From Nipponacmea schrenckii (Eukaryota > Mollusca > Gastropoda > Lottiidae), in NCBI GenBank assembly GCA_030562195.1, contig CM060202.1, forward strand, positions 806,001 through 870,000: a DNA stretch of 64,000 bases. Reading direction: 5' to 3'. Under the pieces are notes generated by a model. The model searched no databases, was not told where the DNA came from, and saw only the letters and a list, made by a program, of their open reading frames with translations. This document shows positions 31,786 to 42,054 of the stretch, piece after piece. The position numbers were made by a program, and so were the translations under genes. How positions within the stretch are numbered: the first letter of the stretch is position 1; each line of letters begins with the position of its first letter.

Positions 31786-32947
31786 AGAGCAGGTAGATTC
31801 CATGATGACTTGTCCTTGGTTTGGTGATAAAAGGGTTTGGTAGCGGTAATAATGGTTGTCGACGGGGTGATAGGTACTGGATTGGTAGTTGTTACAAATG
31901 TGGCATTGGGTACGGACTGAGATCTGGTTCGTGGTGGAGATGGTCTGGACACACGACTTGACCTGGTTGGAGAATTCGGGGTGGTTTGTTGATCCAAAAA
32001 CTTACAGAAGGAAGAAAAGTCGACCGAACCTGGGTCACGTGGTGAAGATTCAGATGGTGTAGGCGAGGAATCTGAAAGGGAAAAGAGAAGGGTGGTACCT
32101 GCTCTACGAGAACGTTTACCAAAATCTGCTGGACTAGGGGGTGGTGAACTGCGGGCTCGTTTAGGTGTCTGGTTCGACATGGTGGTAACTCTTGTTGGTG
32201 CAGGTGTTTGTGGATCAATCTCCATTTCAGTTGGTAAGGATATGGTTACTCTGGTCTTGGTTTCGTTGATCGTTTGGTAGAACTTGGCAATCACAGGTTG
32301 AATTAGACGTTTCTTATAGGATCGACGGGCCCATGAGAGGGCGTGGGATTTAATGCGGTCGATGACTGGTTGTGATAAAGACTTGGTTCGGATGAAGGTG
32401 AGTTTCTCCTGCAGGGTTGCTTGGTAATGGTCGATCAGGGTCTGCGTTACCTTAGAGAGCCATGTCCGGTTGAGGGATCTAATATTCGCGTCAACGGCTG
32501 ACGTTTTCATAGCTGGACGAATAAAACCATCCAATTCAGAGACTTTGCGCTTGAAGGTGAACGCAGGTTGACCTTGCTGTTGGAGGGTAAGGATTGCCAA
32601 ATGGTGAAGACACTGCAAAACCTGGAAGAATATCTTAACAAAGGGTTCTTCCTCCTTATGAGTGGGAACTGGTTGGCGTCTGTGGGTTGGTGTGCGTTTC
32701 TGATATTGGTGAGTCCGGTGGTTATTTTTGGATGGGTAGGCTGTGTTGTGGGTAGGTCGATGGTTATCTCTGGATGAATAGGCAGTGTTGTGGGTAGGTC
32801 GTTGGTGTGGTGGAATATAAATGGCTTGATTGGTTGGTGGTCGGCGATTGGTAGATGGTAGAGGTCGATGGAATACTGGGCCTTTATAGGGTTCGTGATG
32901 TTGCGACGTCTGGCTTCTTGCCAGTGGTTGTCAAAGTTGCGGAGCAT
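31677..32947 (-). pseudogene. Penelope-associated upstream ORF (ORF1-like), copy 1
   Basis: I place the start at ATG 32947, because the same start context, 'MLRNF(D/N)NHWQEAR', is present in the third copy at 61439. The first part is Pro/Thr/His-rich and low in complexity. After a shift near 32620 a helical region 'LHHLAILTLQQQGQPAF' and 'RSLNRTWLSKVTQTLIDHYQ' follows, then a Ser/Pro-rich linker with basic 'PKRARSSPPPSP' and 'GKRSRRAG' (possible nuclear signals), then the SGNH-like domain. No zinc knuckle is visible. A role in RNA binding or particle formation is only inferred from position. Confidence 0.6.
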
Positions 32948-33128
32948 AATGAAAATAAGTTTAGGTTAGAAGGAGAATGTTCAGTTGTATTCAAATAATT
33001 GTGAAATTCTAATATGTTATCGTAAAATGTAGGAATCAGGTATGCAAAAGAAGACGGATTGGGTGTTGGAAATAAAGAAAGATGAAAATATAAGTGAAAA
33101 ATGCAAAAATATATATTAATTAAATAAC

Positions 33129-33515
33129 TATGGAACGCCATTAACGCAAAAGGTCAGTTCACAGATTCTAAATTAGTTTAGTAGATTCTAAATTAGTTTA
33201 GTGAATTCTATCAGTTTCGTAGAAAATCTATTCGTTTCGTGAAAAATCTGGCCGTCTCGTAAAAAATCTGGCCGTTTCGTGAAAATTTCTAGGTTTCGTG
33301 AAAATTCTGGATTTCGTGAAAGTTAAGCCGACATCTAACACCAGGGGGCGCGCGATATGTCAAAGTTCATAGGGCTATAAATAGAATATTATTGATGCCA
33401 AAACACTTAGTTTGCGATATCAGCAATTGCTGATAGAATTCACTAAACTAATATAGAATCTACTAAACTAATTTAGAATCTGTGAACTGACCTTTTGCAT
33501 TAATGGCGTTCCATA
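33129..33515. mobile_element. MITE, 387 bp, ~50-bp terminal inverted repeats
   Basis: The ends TATGGAACGCCATTAACGCA (33129) and its complement (to 33515) continue as an inverted repeat of about 50 bases, with a single mismatch seen in the first 35 (TTAACGC versus TTAATGC). AATAAC flanks it directly on both sides (33123-33128 and 33516-33521), a 6- or 7-bp target duplication. The inside holds repeated 'TCGTGAAAAATCTGGCCGT'-like blocks. It sits in the 5' leader of Penelope copy 1. Confidence 0.85.
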
Positions 33516-33600
33516 AATAACACTAACAATAATGTAGAAAAGCAAAAAAACTTACATAAATGACACGAACCGGTTTTCGAAATATTATTCTTTATCAAGT

Positions 33601-34416
33601 GTCGAGAAATAGTAAAGAGTAAAATTTTGATGGTGATTTATACTATTTGAGATAATTGTTAATTAATTGAGTGAATCATGTCATATGTTTGATCAAATGA
33701 GAATTTAGTTATTGAATTAAAAATTAGATTTTAAGGATACATTTTGATTATACCTGAGTACCAGGATTAGGGTACTAAGAGTACAATTTACATATAAGAA
33801 AAACATAAAAAATAAAAGAATACAAAAATAAGTTATGGATTGGATTAATGAGAACTAATTAAAAATTTTGATTATATCTGATTAGTAATTAAGATGGATT
33901 AGGTTATCTCAGAGTACAATTCACAACAAAGAAATACAAACTATAACAATGAAAAAGTGATCAAATAATAATATAATAATGGGGACTAATGCAAATATTT
34001 AGGGCGGAAGTTTGTTACATGTACAGAGGAACAAATTTCATATACAAAACTCAAATAAAAATTAAAAGCGTGAAAAATACATAAAGAGGATGATATAATA
34101 CAAGGAATCCCAAGTCAAAATAAATTATCTGGTCTGGCCTGGCACGGACAGTATTAGATTTTGGGGAAGGGAGGGATTGAATCTCCCAAATGTACAGGCC
34201 TAGGGTGGAACAAATATCTTATTGAGAAATTGGGATCTGGATCTGTTGGATGATTTTCTTCTCTTCTGATCTGAAATTAGAAAAAATGGGCGAGGAGTAT
34301 AGTACCTGTTAAGTACAGATTATTTTTAGTTTGCTATGAACAAGGTTGTCATTTAAGTTCTGATTTTTTGAATATGCCACTATCATTTTCTGTTTATAGA
34401 CATGAGGAAATGTCTC
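33601..34416 (-). other. Non-coding 3' region of Penelope copy 2 / putative pseudo-LTR
   Basis: AT-rich with no gene, lying between the stop of copy 2's GIY-YIG frame (34417) and the leader of copy 1. By the usual Penelope layout this would be the 3' UTR of copy 2 and the promoter region for copy 1. I see no clear hammerhead motif by eye. The part around 34100-34350 might be unrelated DNA. Confidence 0.4.
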
Positions 34417-34953
34417 TTAAAGACTCTTATAATGGGTTTGAACTATCTTACTTGCTTTATTACTGGTTGTATTAAATGGAACTACAAAGGGTGCTATGCC
34501 TACACTGTGGTGAATATTAAATCCTATGGGTCTTGCTGTATTCAATGTCTCAATCCAATGGGCTTCTCTAGATTGACGGAATTTGGTAGTTTCATCTTCA
34601 GGCAAGTCGATTTCTATGCGCTCAATTGGGGTTAGGGTGAGATCGTCAAGTGAATGGTCGTCAAGATTGAAATGGTTAGAAACAGGCTTGTCTTTTTTTA
34701 ATTTAATATCTGATCTATGAGCATTAAAACGAGTGCGTAATTTGTTCTTTGTTTCCCCGATACATGTATATTGTTTGGGACATTTTTTACATGAAATTAA
34801 GTATATTACATTCGAGTTTTCACATGTTAGGTGCTCTTGGATCGGGTATCTTTTATTCGTAGAGTTACTTAGAAAATAATGCGTTTCTGATATAAAGGGA
34901 CATGTTTTGCATCTGGTTGACATACATGGGGTACTCCTTAAACCTGGAGGCAC
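34417..34953 (-). CDS. Penelope GIY-YIG endonuclease domain, copy 2
   Basis: A 178-residue open frame. Near the N-terminus is a Cys-rich finger 'CMSTRCKTCPFI', followed by 'CENSNVIYLISCKKCPKQYT' and 'CIGETKNKLRTRFNAHRSD', the GIY-YIG core with its Arg on the helix. Then come 'HFN', a Glu in '..RREAHWIETL'-like 'SREAHWIETLNTARPIGFN'. This is the nicking endonuclease of EN+ Penelope-like elements. The domain itself looks intact, unlike in copy 1, but the RT upstream of it is broken. Confidence 0.85.
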   Translation of the reverse strand: MPPGLRSTPCMSTRCKTCPFISETHYFLSNSTNKRYPIQEHLTCENSNVIYLISCKKCPKQYTCIGETKNKLRTRFNAHRSDIKLKKDKPVSNHFNLDDHSLDDLTLTPIERIEIDLPEDETTKFRQSREAHWIETLNTARPIGFNIHHSVGIAPFVVPFNTTSNKASKIVQTHYKSL

Positions 34954-35022
34954 TTCGGCATAAAGTCTTTTTTTAGCTGCTAACTGTGCTAATGTGGAAT
35001 TTTTTATTTTTCGTAAAAATAG

Positions 35023-35895
35023 TTAAGAGTATCCACGCTCTTTCAGTTTTGAGAAAACAATCGTACAGGCTTGGTTGAAATCAGAAGACCTTGTGCAAAT
35101 TCGGCGAAATCGTAAAACTTGTGACTTAATTATTCCAGAAAATGTATGTTTTGGATGAAATGAGCTCTTATGCAAAAGTTGATGAGTGTCGGTTTCTTTG
35201 AAATATACTTTGATATCTAATTTATTAGTCTCTGCTATGGAATCTCTTTTAAAAACAGTAGTATCGAGAAAATCAATGCTTTTGTGACTGACGTTGGCTG
35301 TTAGTTTGATGGACGGGTGGTGGTTGTTGAGGATTTCAAAAAATTGCCAAAATTGTTCTATGAAGTAAGTCCAAACCATGAAAATGTCATCTAAGAAGAA
35401 AAGAAAAGTGGGTCAAATGGACAAAGGTGTAATACCTCACGTTCCCACTCTGCCATGAAAAGGTTTGCGTATGAAGGGGCGAATCGTTTGCCCATGGCTG
35501 TACCTGAGGTTTGTAGATATGTTTTACCATTAAATGTGAAATCATTGCGACTTAGACAAATCTCTAGAAGCTGTAGAATTGCATCGTCGGGTCTGTCTGG
35601 ATCTGGGTTTCTATCAAAAGCTTTGCGAACTGCCATTAGGCCAGTAGTGTTGTCGATATTGGTGTACATAGAAGTTACGTCTATTGAAATTAGAATAGCA
35701 TTTGAAGGGACTTTGAGGTTTTTTATTTTATTGACAAAGTCAGTTGTGTCCTTAAGGTAGGCTCGATGTTGACATGCTAGTGGTAGTAAGAAATGATCGA
35801 TGTATTCTGACACTGCATAAGACTCACTACCACAGTCAGAGTTAATCGGGCGACCTTTAGGGATTCTATTAGGCATGAACCAATCCTTGGTAGGA
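35023..35895 (-). pseudogene. Penelope-like reverse transcriptase, copy 2 (5'-truncated)
   Basis: Nearly identical to copy 1 from 'MPNRIPKGRP' to 'MAEWEREVLHLCPFDPLF'. Similarity to copy 1 ends at about 35895, marking the 5' truncation. Where copy 1 reads 'YGRFLDD', copy 2 has a small deletion/substitution near 35395 that produces 'FFSS' and a stop, so the frame is lost exactly at the catalytic box; 'DDIFMVW' resumes in the next frame. The rest continues to about 35023 with 'HKSIDFLDTTVF'. High similarity between copies suggests recent transposition. Confidence 0.88.
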
Positions 35896-36086
35896 TTCTA
35901 TTGTAGGTTCACTATTGTAGGGTTAATATCGTTGGGCAATCACATTCACTCACCAAATAGTTACAAATATCACATTTTTTGGTCTTACAATATCTTCTTA
36001 TATGTCCACGCATGTTGCACAAATAATATCTATATTCAGTCTGCTTTGAGATGAGAGGGGCTCAAACAGTAGAAACTTACCTTGCC

Positions 36087-36563
36087 CTAGTCATTATGTT
36101 TTAGTGAGAAATATTCATATCCGTCCACCGTGTTGAAGCCAATAAAGAAAGGGAGCGAGCTCACGCTAGGGGGGAAAAGGACTTTCATAATTCTTGTGCC
36201 GTCCGGTTTTCCAGAGGAACTATCTATCCTCTCTTTTATAGGGCCATCTAAAGAAACATTCCATTTCTTTAGCTTATCTTCTATCATTGAGTCTTCGATG
36301 TAATAGGGGAGATTCATGATACTCATAATTTCCAGTTTGTTGTCTACATGATAACAGCTCACTTGCTTTTCGTCAATAAATAATCGTTCCTTACATATAA
36401 TATTACAGGCTTCATCATCACATAAAGTTATTTCGTATCTATCCAATCTAGACAAGTTTCTAGCATTAAGGTTCTCGTGTTTTTCTACGTTCATTTGACC
36501 TATAATGCTATATGAATCTTCATTCATTTTAGATGTCATCTGATGAAGAATGGAAATTTGCAC
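36087..36563 (-). pseudogene. Retroelement ORF1/gag-like protein fragment, no zinc knuckle left
   Basis: A 158-residue frame with 'RYEITLCDDEACNIIC', 'YYIEDSMIEDKLKKWNVSLD' and 'DGTRIMKVLFPPSVSSLPFF'. The second and third blocks recur in the CCHC protein at 39247-40330 ('LHKLRLWKVELEGPIRRR', 'DGTRYMKVKFP'), so both come from one retroelement family. The CCHC end is missing. Which LINE or other element encodes it I cannot tell. Confidence 0.55.
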
Positions 36564-37430
36564 GATCTAAACTATGGATAAGTTATTTTGAAGATTCTGG
36601 AACACTTCCACCACCATTTAACATTATACCTAGCCCTAAGATACTATATTACCTCTTATTATGGATAAAAAAAACACTATTGTCTTGCTCACCTAGACAG
36701 AAAAGAAACAGGTGGCAAAGCATCAAGGTAGGTTCAATTAAATTAAGTTTCTTTTTTGGGGGCGAGGGGACTTTGCTTTTGCTTATTTTCGAAATATCAT
36801 TTTCTTCAAAACTAGTTTTTGTAGCATCGTTTATTGCAAATATGATCTCCACATATAGGTAGCATACATATTCACAGTGATATTGTTCCTTAGAATCTGG
36901 TTATATGGGGCGGGCTAGCCTGGTTATTTGGGTGCCTCGAGTCTGACGTCATTTTCTACTGATTTAACCCGGCCCGTCCTAGTAGCGGGCTCTCCGGTTT
37001 CTAATCCGGAAAATGGATATCCGGCCAGCCTGGTTAAAGACGATTTTAAGGTTTAGCCCGGGCTACAGCACCACAACGCAGCGTAAACTCACTTTATCAC
37101 ACAACATGGCTTCCAATCATCAATGCAGGAGGAAACTTCCCTTCGATAAGATGGTTTTCAACAACCAAAACGCTTAAATCGCTTTTCCTGGTCTCTCACA
37201 ATGATAAAGGAGTTAACTGAGAGTCAACTGCAACTGAGTGTCAACTGCAACTGTGGCTCAAAGAACATAGGGCAGTCAGCTCATCCTTTTGTTATATCTT
37301 GTTATATATATGCCTCTTGACTTTAGTTTTATGCGCCATATAATGACAATGTGATTGTTGAATTGTTGTGTATTATTTTTATTAAATTGAGGAGTAGTAT
37401 AGCATAAAACTTTTCATTATTTAGGAAATT
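36564..37430. other. Non-coding stretch, no recognised gene
   Basis: Includes GC-rich 'GGGGCGGGCTAGCCTGG' near 36905 and partial inverted copies of 'CCGGTTTCTAATCCGG' type around 36990-37020. No protein or RNA gene is visible. Confidence 0.4.
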
Positions 37431-37435
37431 ATTAA

Positions 37436-37926
37436 AGGGGCCCAGGCTTTATTTGTTTCGGACAATCATCCGAAAGCCTCAAACACATGAAATCTTTTGG
37501 TTAGCTAATCAGAAATAGTCTACAGAGCTTACCTTTGAAATTTGAGCCTTCAAATCCATGTGTATCCATAATTATCCGTGTTTGAAAAATCATAATGACT
37601 TAAGAAATTACGAACGTCCCGCCATATTGGAAAACGGTTCGTCTTGATAATCAAAGAGTTATCCTTCCCGTCGTGCAATAGCGGTCATCTATATAAACAG
37701 ACTACAACGCATTTTTCAATTGTAGACTTTGTCAACAGGACACACAATTTTAAGACTGACTGGAGACCAGCCGCGTACAGCACGGAAAAAAAATGAAAAC
37801 TGAAATTTTTTGTTTGAGGCATATTTCAAGGTATTTTGCGATTTTCTCAGAGCTTGAATATTTCTGAGGACTGTTTAAATGTAACAAAGGCCCAAAACGA
37901 CCCATAAAAATCAAGCCTGGGCCCCT
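37436..37926. mobile_element. piggyBac-like MITE with TTAA target duplication, 491 bp
   Basis: The termini are AGGGGCCCAGGCTT and its perfect complement AAGCCTGGGCCCCT, flanked by TTAA at 37432-37435 and 37927-37930. TTAA duplication is the piggyBac signature. There is no transposase, so it is a non-autonomous derivative. Confidence 0.85.
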
Positions 37927-38026
37927 TTAAGGTTATAAAACATAAAACCACAACAGAAAAAAAACACAATTTGATCTTTCTCGTTCATTGAATCACTATC
38001 GTCAATAGGGTTAATGCAAAAAACAA

Positions 38027-38251
38027 AACTTGGTTGCGCAAAATTTTAATGACTTAGCTAGCCAAAACATAATACACAACAATTACAAATTACAATTTAA
38101 GAAATTACTGACAAAAAATTTATAATCAAAAGAAAAGATAAGAAAAATACCCCAGCCCAATGTGTAATTGATATGAATTATGTTTTTAAATATATATATA
38201 TTTACCTATCTTAACATAATTTATATCAATTACACATCGCGCAACCAAGTT
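38027..38251. mobile_element. Small palindromic element, nested inverted repeats
   Basis: The outer repeat AACTTGGTTGCGC (38027-38039) pairs with GCGCAACCAAGTT (38239-38251). An inner pair, TGTGTAATTGATATGAATTA (about 38159) and the complement-like TAATTTATATCAATTACACA (to about 38236), flanks an AT-rich centre. It lies 12 bases from the stop of the tyrosine recombinase fragment, so it may belong to the same element. Confidence 0.6.
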
Positions 38252-38263
38252 ATGTATTTTACA

Positions 38264-38812
38264 TTAACCATACATATTATAAATATATAATAGATCCATT
38301 AAAACCAAAACCAAAGATGCACCAAACTCTTTCAAGGTCTGTAATTTTGCTGGGAAATTAGGTTTAATATACCGCAGTACTGCGCCGCTTGCCCAGTAAC
38401 CTATAGCCTTGATGGTGTCCGCTGAAAGACCCATTCTATTAAGCCACGTGGCGCCACCATGTCGAAAAGAATGCCCTTTAATATTATGAACTGCGAACTC
38501 AGCTTTGGCCAATGATAGTGATAAAAAGGAGCAAAAATGATTGTAACTTAAAGCAATATTCCCACGAACCAGCAAAAGGGGGCCTAAAGGATCTACATCC
38601 CAGTGATGACAAAAAGATTCGGTAGGGCTAGAACAGGGCAGAGCATGTTGCCAGTAGCAGGTAGACAAACTTCCATTGCACGTTGACAAAATTGGAGTTT
38701 TAGAGTGACGTAAGGAAAGCAAAAAGCCCCAGGAGCAAAGAATAATATGAACTCGACGCAAATCTAGGGTTGTATCAAAACAAATTTTGCTTGTAAAATT
38801 ACTTGGCCACAA
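38264..38812 (-). pseudogene. Tyrosine recombinase, catalytic C-terminal part (Crypton/DIRS-type)
   Basis: An open frame ending at 38264. It carries 'IKGHSFRHGGATWLNRMGLS' (the HxxR box), 'KAIGYWASGAVLRYI' (Trp in place of the second His, then the Tyr nucleophile) and hydrophobic C-terminal residues. These are the conserved residues of YR recombinases of Crypton and DIRS-like elements. The first catalytic Arg region would lie upstream of the retained frame ('CFDTTLDLRRVHIILCSWGF' may hold it). No RT is found nearby, so Crypton is at least as likely as DIRS. Confidence 0.75.
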
Positions 38813-39246
38813 TAAACAAAAAAAAAACGCAATTAAACAGGCACACCAAAATGAATTATCATTTAACGATTCAAAATCTACAACAAAAAATCTTAATAAG
38901 AATTCCAGGCGTATTCACATCAACATGAGTCTGTTTGGTGCCTATGTCGCGTTTAACTCCCGTTAGCAATAGTTGTAACATGTAATTATCTTTAAGTGGG
39001 TCGAAAAAACCCCTGAAGTTTATGCAAATGCGAATTAATATTTAAGTACTGCTGCACCGACGCGAAGCGAAGTTTTTAATTTTAACTTGTCACATATAAC
39101 TGAAGATTATCAGAACTAATTGGCACTGGAGTAATATCATACCTCTTACAGAACACAAGGAAACAAACAGGGTATGATTAAGTTTAACGTGTAATCTTAG
39201 CCAACACCTAGCTTAAAAGGTCTTGATATTATTCTGACGATCCTAG

Positions 39247-40330
39247 CGAGCTTTGCGTTTCTTTGGAGCTCTAACAGGTAAAGGGCTTGGAGGAGGTTTA
39301 GCAGCTCTCTTTGGCCCACGCCTACTCGCACCACGTTCACCAGAGTCACCATTATCGACCCAGAATCTACCACTAACAGGCTCACTAACCATATCCATAT
39401 CACAAGAAACATCTTGAGCATCATCATCTTTAACTGCATCACACTCCTCACTTATTGTGAAAAGCATTTCATCACCACCACCATCATCTTTATCATCATC
39501 ATTAACGTCATCATCATAATCATCATAATAAACAACAAAATTATCATCATCATCATCATCATCAACTTTATCATCATCATCAACAGAAGAAGTAACAGAA
39601 ATTACGTTTTAGACAAATCAATGACAACATTGTTAGATCGATCAACAGAAGTCGAGGCAATTGGCAATCTTGGCTGAAAGGGAACGTCTGTAGCTCCAAA
39701 TAGCGAGTGGGGTACACGAACAGCGAATAGACTGTTTTCTACAATCATCACACCATGGGTGAGGACAATTCCGTTGAATGTGACCCCGTTCTCCACACGC
39801 ACGGCAGCGACGTGTTGGGCAGTCAAGATTCAGATGATCCGGCGAGAGACAAGTGAAACAAAACTTCTCCTGGTTGTCATGTCGAACTAAAAAAAAAATC
39901 CACTCCATTCTCTGTTTCAAACCCTGTTGTATAAGGTAACGAAAACATCTCTCCAGGAAACTTCACCTTCATATACCTTGTTCCATCATATATTTCATCA
40001 TTCTCATATTTACGTCGGCGGATTGGACCCTCCAATTCAACTTTCCAGAGTCGAAGTTTGTGCAATATCGCTCCATCTGGAATAAGCTATGACAGATACA
40101 AAAAAGAAACAACTTTGATACGAGAATCAACGAACTTCGTCAAAATCGGTTCATCTTTAATAGAACAACCTGATTCTACATACACCTTGGCGCCCTCAAC
40201 GTCGGTAAGCGTTACTTCATAGTCGTTTCCAGATCGAGGTACGCATGCCAAAACAGCATCATCCACACATACTTCCCTCACGGATTTAGCCACATCAGAT
40301 GCAGTTGTTGTTAATTTATTATTGACAGTA
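39247..40330 (-). pseudogene. CCHC gag/ORF1-like nucleic-acid-binding protein, frameshifted
   Basis: On the minus strand: 'AKSVREVCVDDAVLACV' and 'GCSIKDEPILTKFVDSRIKV' (40100-40290), a short gap, 'LHKLRLWKVELEGPIRRR' with 'DGTRYMKVKFPGEMFSLP' (39880-40065), then after a shift near 39890 two zinc knuckles 'CFTCLSPDHLNLDC' and 'CRACGERGHIQRNC', and a third Cys group 'CDDCRKQSIRCSC'. After a stop a poly-Asp region encoded by the ATC microsatellite runs to 'PKKRKAR' at 39247. This is an ORF1-type protein of a retroelement related to the fragment at 36087. Confidence 0.7.
39460..39597. repeat. (ATC)n-rich microsatellite
   Basis: Imperfect ATC/CATCAT repeats interrupted by AACGTC, TTTATC and similar. 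On the minus strand it encodes an Asp-rich stretch of the gag-like protein, so it may be an in-frame expansion rather than neutral DNA. Confidence 0.85.
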
Positions 40331-42050
40331 ATAATAATTGTAGCATCCTTAGAAAAAGTTGTTTCGGACTACCAATAAATCCTCGGTTGCCCGAATGTTT
40401 TTCTGTCATTTTTGAAAGGGGGCAAAAGCCCCAATAAACAGCAATTTACAAAATATGTACACTTGTTAATTACACAATATGAGTTCTTTATACACAATAT
40501 TAACAGGAGATAAAAGTTTAGATGGCAAACTAATACTGGATATAAAACGGATTTTGAAAACACAAAATCAAAACATCCATACTATACCATATTAATCCGA
40601 GCAACCCATATTGTACTTTTATCACCCAATAAAAGTGTATGAATAGTTTTATTCCGCTGATTGTCACTATACTGTAAAGTATTTATTCAAATTTAATACT
40701 GCCAGTGGGAGCATATTACTTTGCCTATCTTTTGAATTATGTGAAGCTGAATATCTGAAAAGTCAGTTTACCCCCAAAGGTTGGGTTCAAATAATAACAC
40801 CAGTGAAATGAAAAATTTATATATTATTGAGATACTACTTTAATTGTCTGTCTTGGATCGCATTGCGTGATTGGCACGCAAAACAATCTGGGTTGTACTT
40901 GTTGATATTTCAATGCAAACCAAAAATTGTTGCCAAATTGTGCCTTTTGTGAACGTTAATCAAACTTTGTTTATATTTTATTTGACATTTCTTCATCAAT
41001 TTTGGTTTGAATCAAAACATAAATAATTTCTGGGCCATTTATTTTAAACAAATATGCTTAATTCTACATGTTTATTTCAGAAAGTTATGAAAAAAATTAA
41101 TGAAAAGGAAATACGTTACCAAGTAAGTTATTTTGTTGATTATACGTAAAAATGATATTGAACTAGCAATCATTTTATTACATATATATAACGCTAAAAG
41201 GCAACATTTTAGACAAAACTTGGTAGTAGTGTTCACTATTAAAAATATATTTGAAGGTTATGCCAAATGATTTTGTTCAAAATCATAGCTGCCAGTAGAA
41301 ATTTTGAAATAAATATTTTGCTTGAAAATCAAAACTGCTCCACACAGGAAATGCTTCTTCCTGCTTGTATGATTTCGGAATCTGATAGACTGTTATGAAA
41401 TATTTACATTTTCAAGCAACAACATTTCAAATGCAAATGTTCGTTGTTTGAAAATAATATTGACTATCAAGTTCTTGAGTGTCCTGACCAGTTTTTATTA
41501 CCATCATTTGAGCTCGCACCAAGTTTTCATCTACGTCGATTCTATAAAGCTCACAATAATTGTGTACAGTTGTAAATAATAAGGCGCACAGATTTTAGTT
41601 TCAAGTTGATCGATTCGATAAGAATTGACCAACGAGATTTTCAGTCTACCATAGGCGCATTCTATTGGGTGTCTTCCCGATCGAAACATCTTATGTTGAC
41701 CAGATAATAATGGTCGATAGGCAAATTGTTTTTTTTTTCAACTATTGTCGATGCTCAGTAGTAAATGAGTATATACATATCCGACACCCCTCCGCTTCGC
41801 TTCGCACCGCTCCGAACTACCGGATATCTATATAATCATTTAATACTATTTGCTCACCCGCCCTCCCTTTAAAATAAAATATATCCACAAAAAATGTCTT
41901 TAATAAACACACTCCCCTACAACTTTTTTCGGCTCAGGAGACATTCAAAAATTCTACACGTCCTGGTTTCCTATTGGCTAAATATAAGGGTGAAACACAT
42001 CTCCTAGGTCATAATTACGCTCGTCCCGGAACTAGGTTAGACAATAGAAT
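40331..42050. other. Non-coding stretch with one copy of the hairpin motif
   Basis: No gene recognised. At about 40694-40736 is a decayed inverted copy of the dispersed 43-bp motif ('CTGCCAGTGGGAGCATATTA', then 'CTTTGCCTATCTTTT'). Around 41720-41760 there is a T run, and 41790-41815 has 'CTCCGCTTCGCTTCGCACCG'. Confidence 0.5.
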
Positions 42051-42054
42051 AATC

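Larger units (their letters stand above)
29598..33600 (-). mobile_element. Penelope-like element, copy 1 (nearly full at 5', 3' truncated)
   Basis: Order on the minus strand: 5' leader (about 33600-32948, interrupted by a MITE), upstream ORF (32947-31677), SGNH-like region (about 31770-31370), reverse transcriptase (about 31250-29830), and the start of the GIY-YIG endonuclease, lost after 29597. Copy 2 lies immediately upstream in the same orientation and is 5'-truncated. That is the partial-tandem arrangement usual for Penelope-like elements, in which the upstream copy's 3' part can act as a pseudo-LTR. Confidence 0.8.

Noticed and set aside
39414..39677. 87-codon plus-strand Ile/Asn-rich protein
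   Set aside because: A translation of the ATC/AAT-type microsatellite; the meaningful strand is the minus strand encoding the gag-like acidic region.
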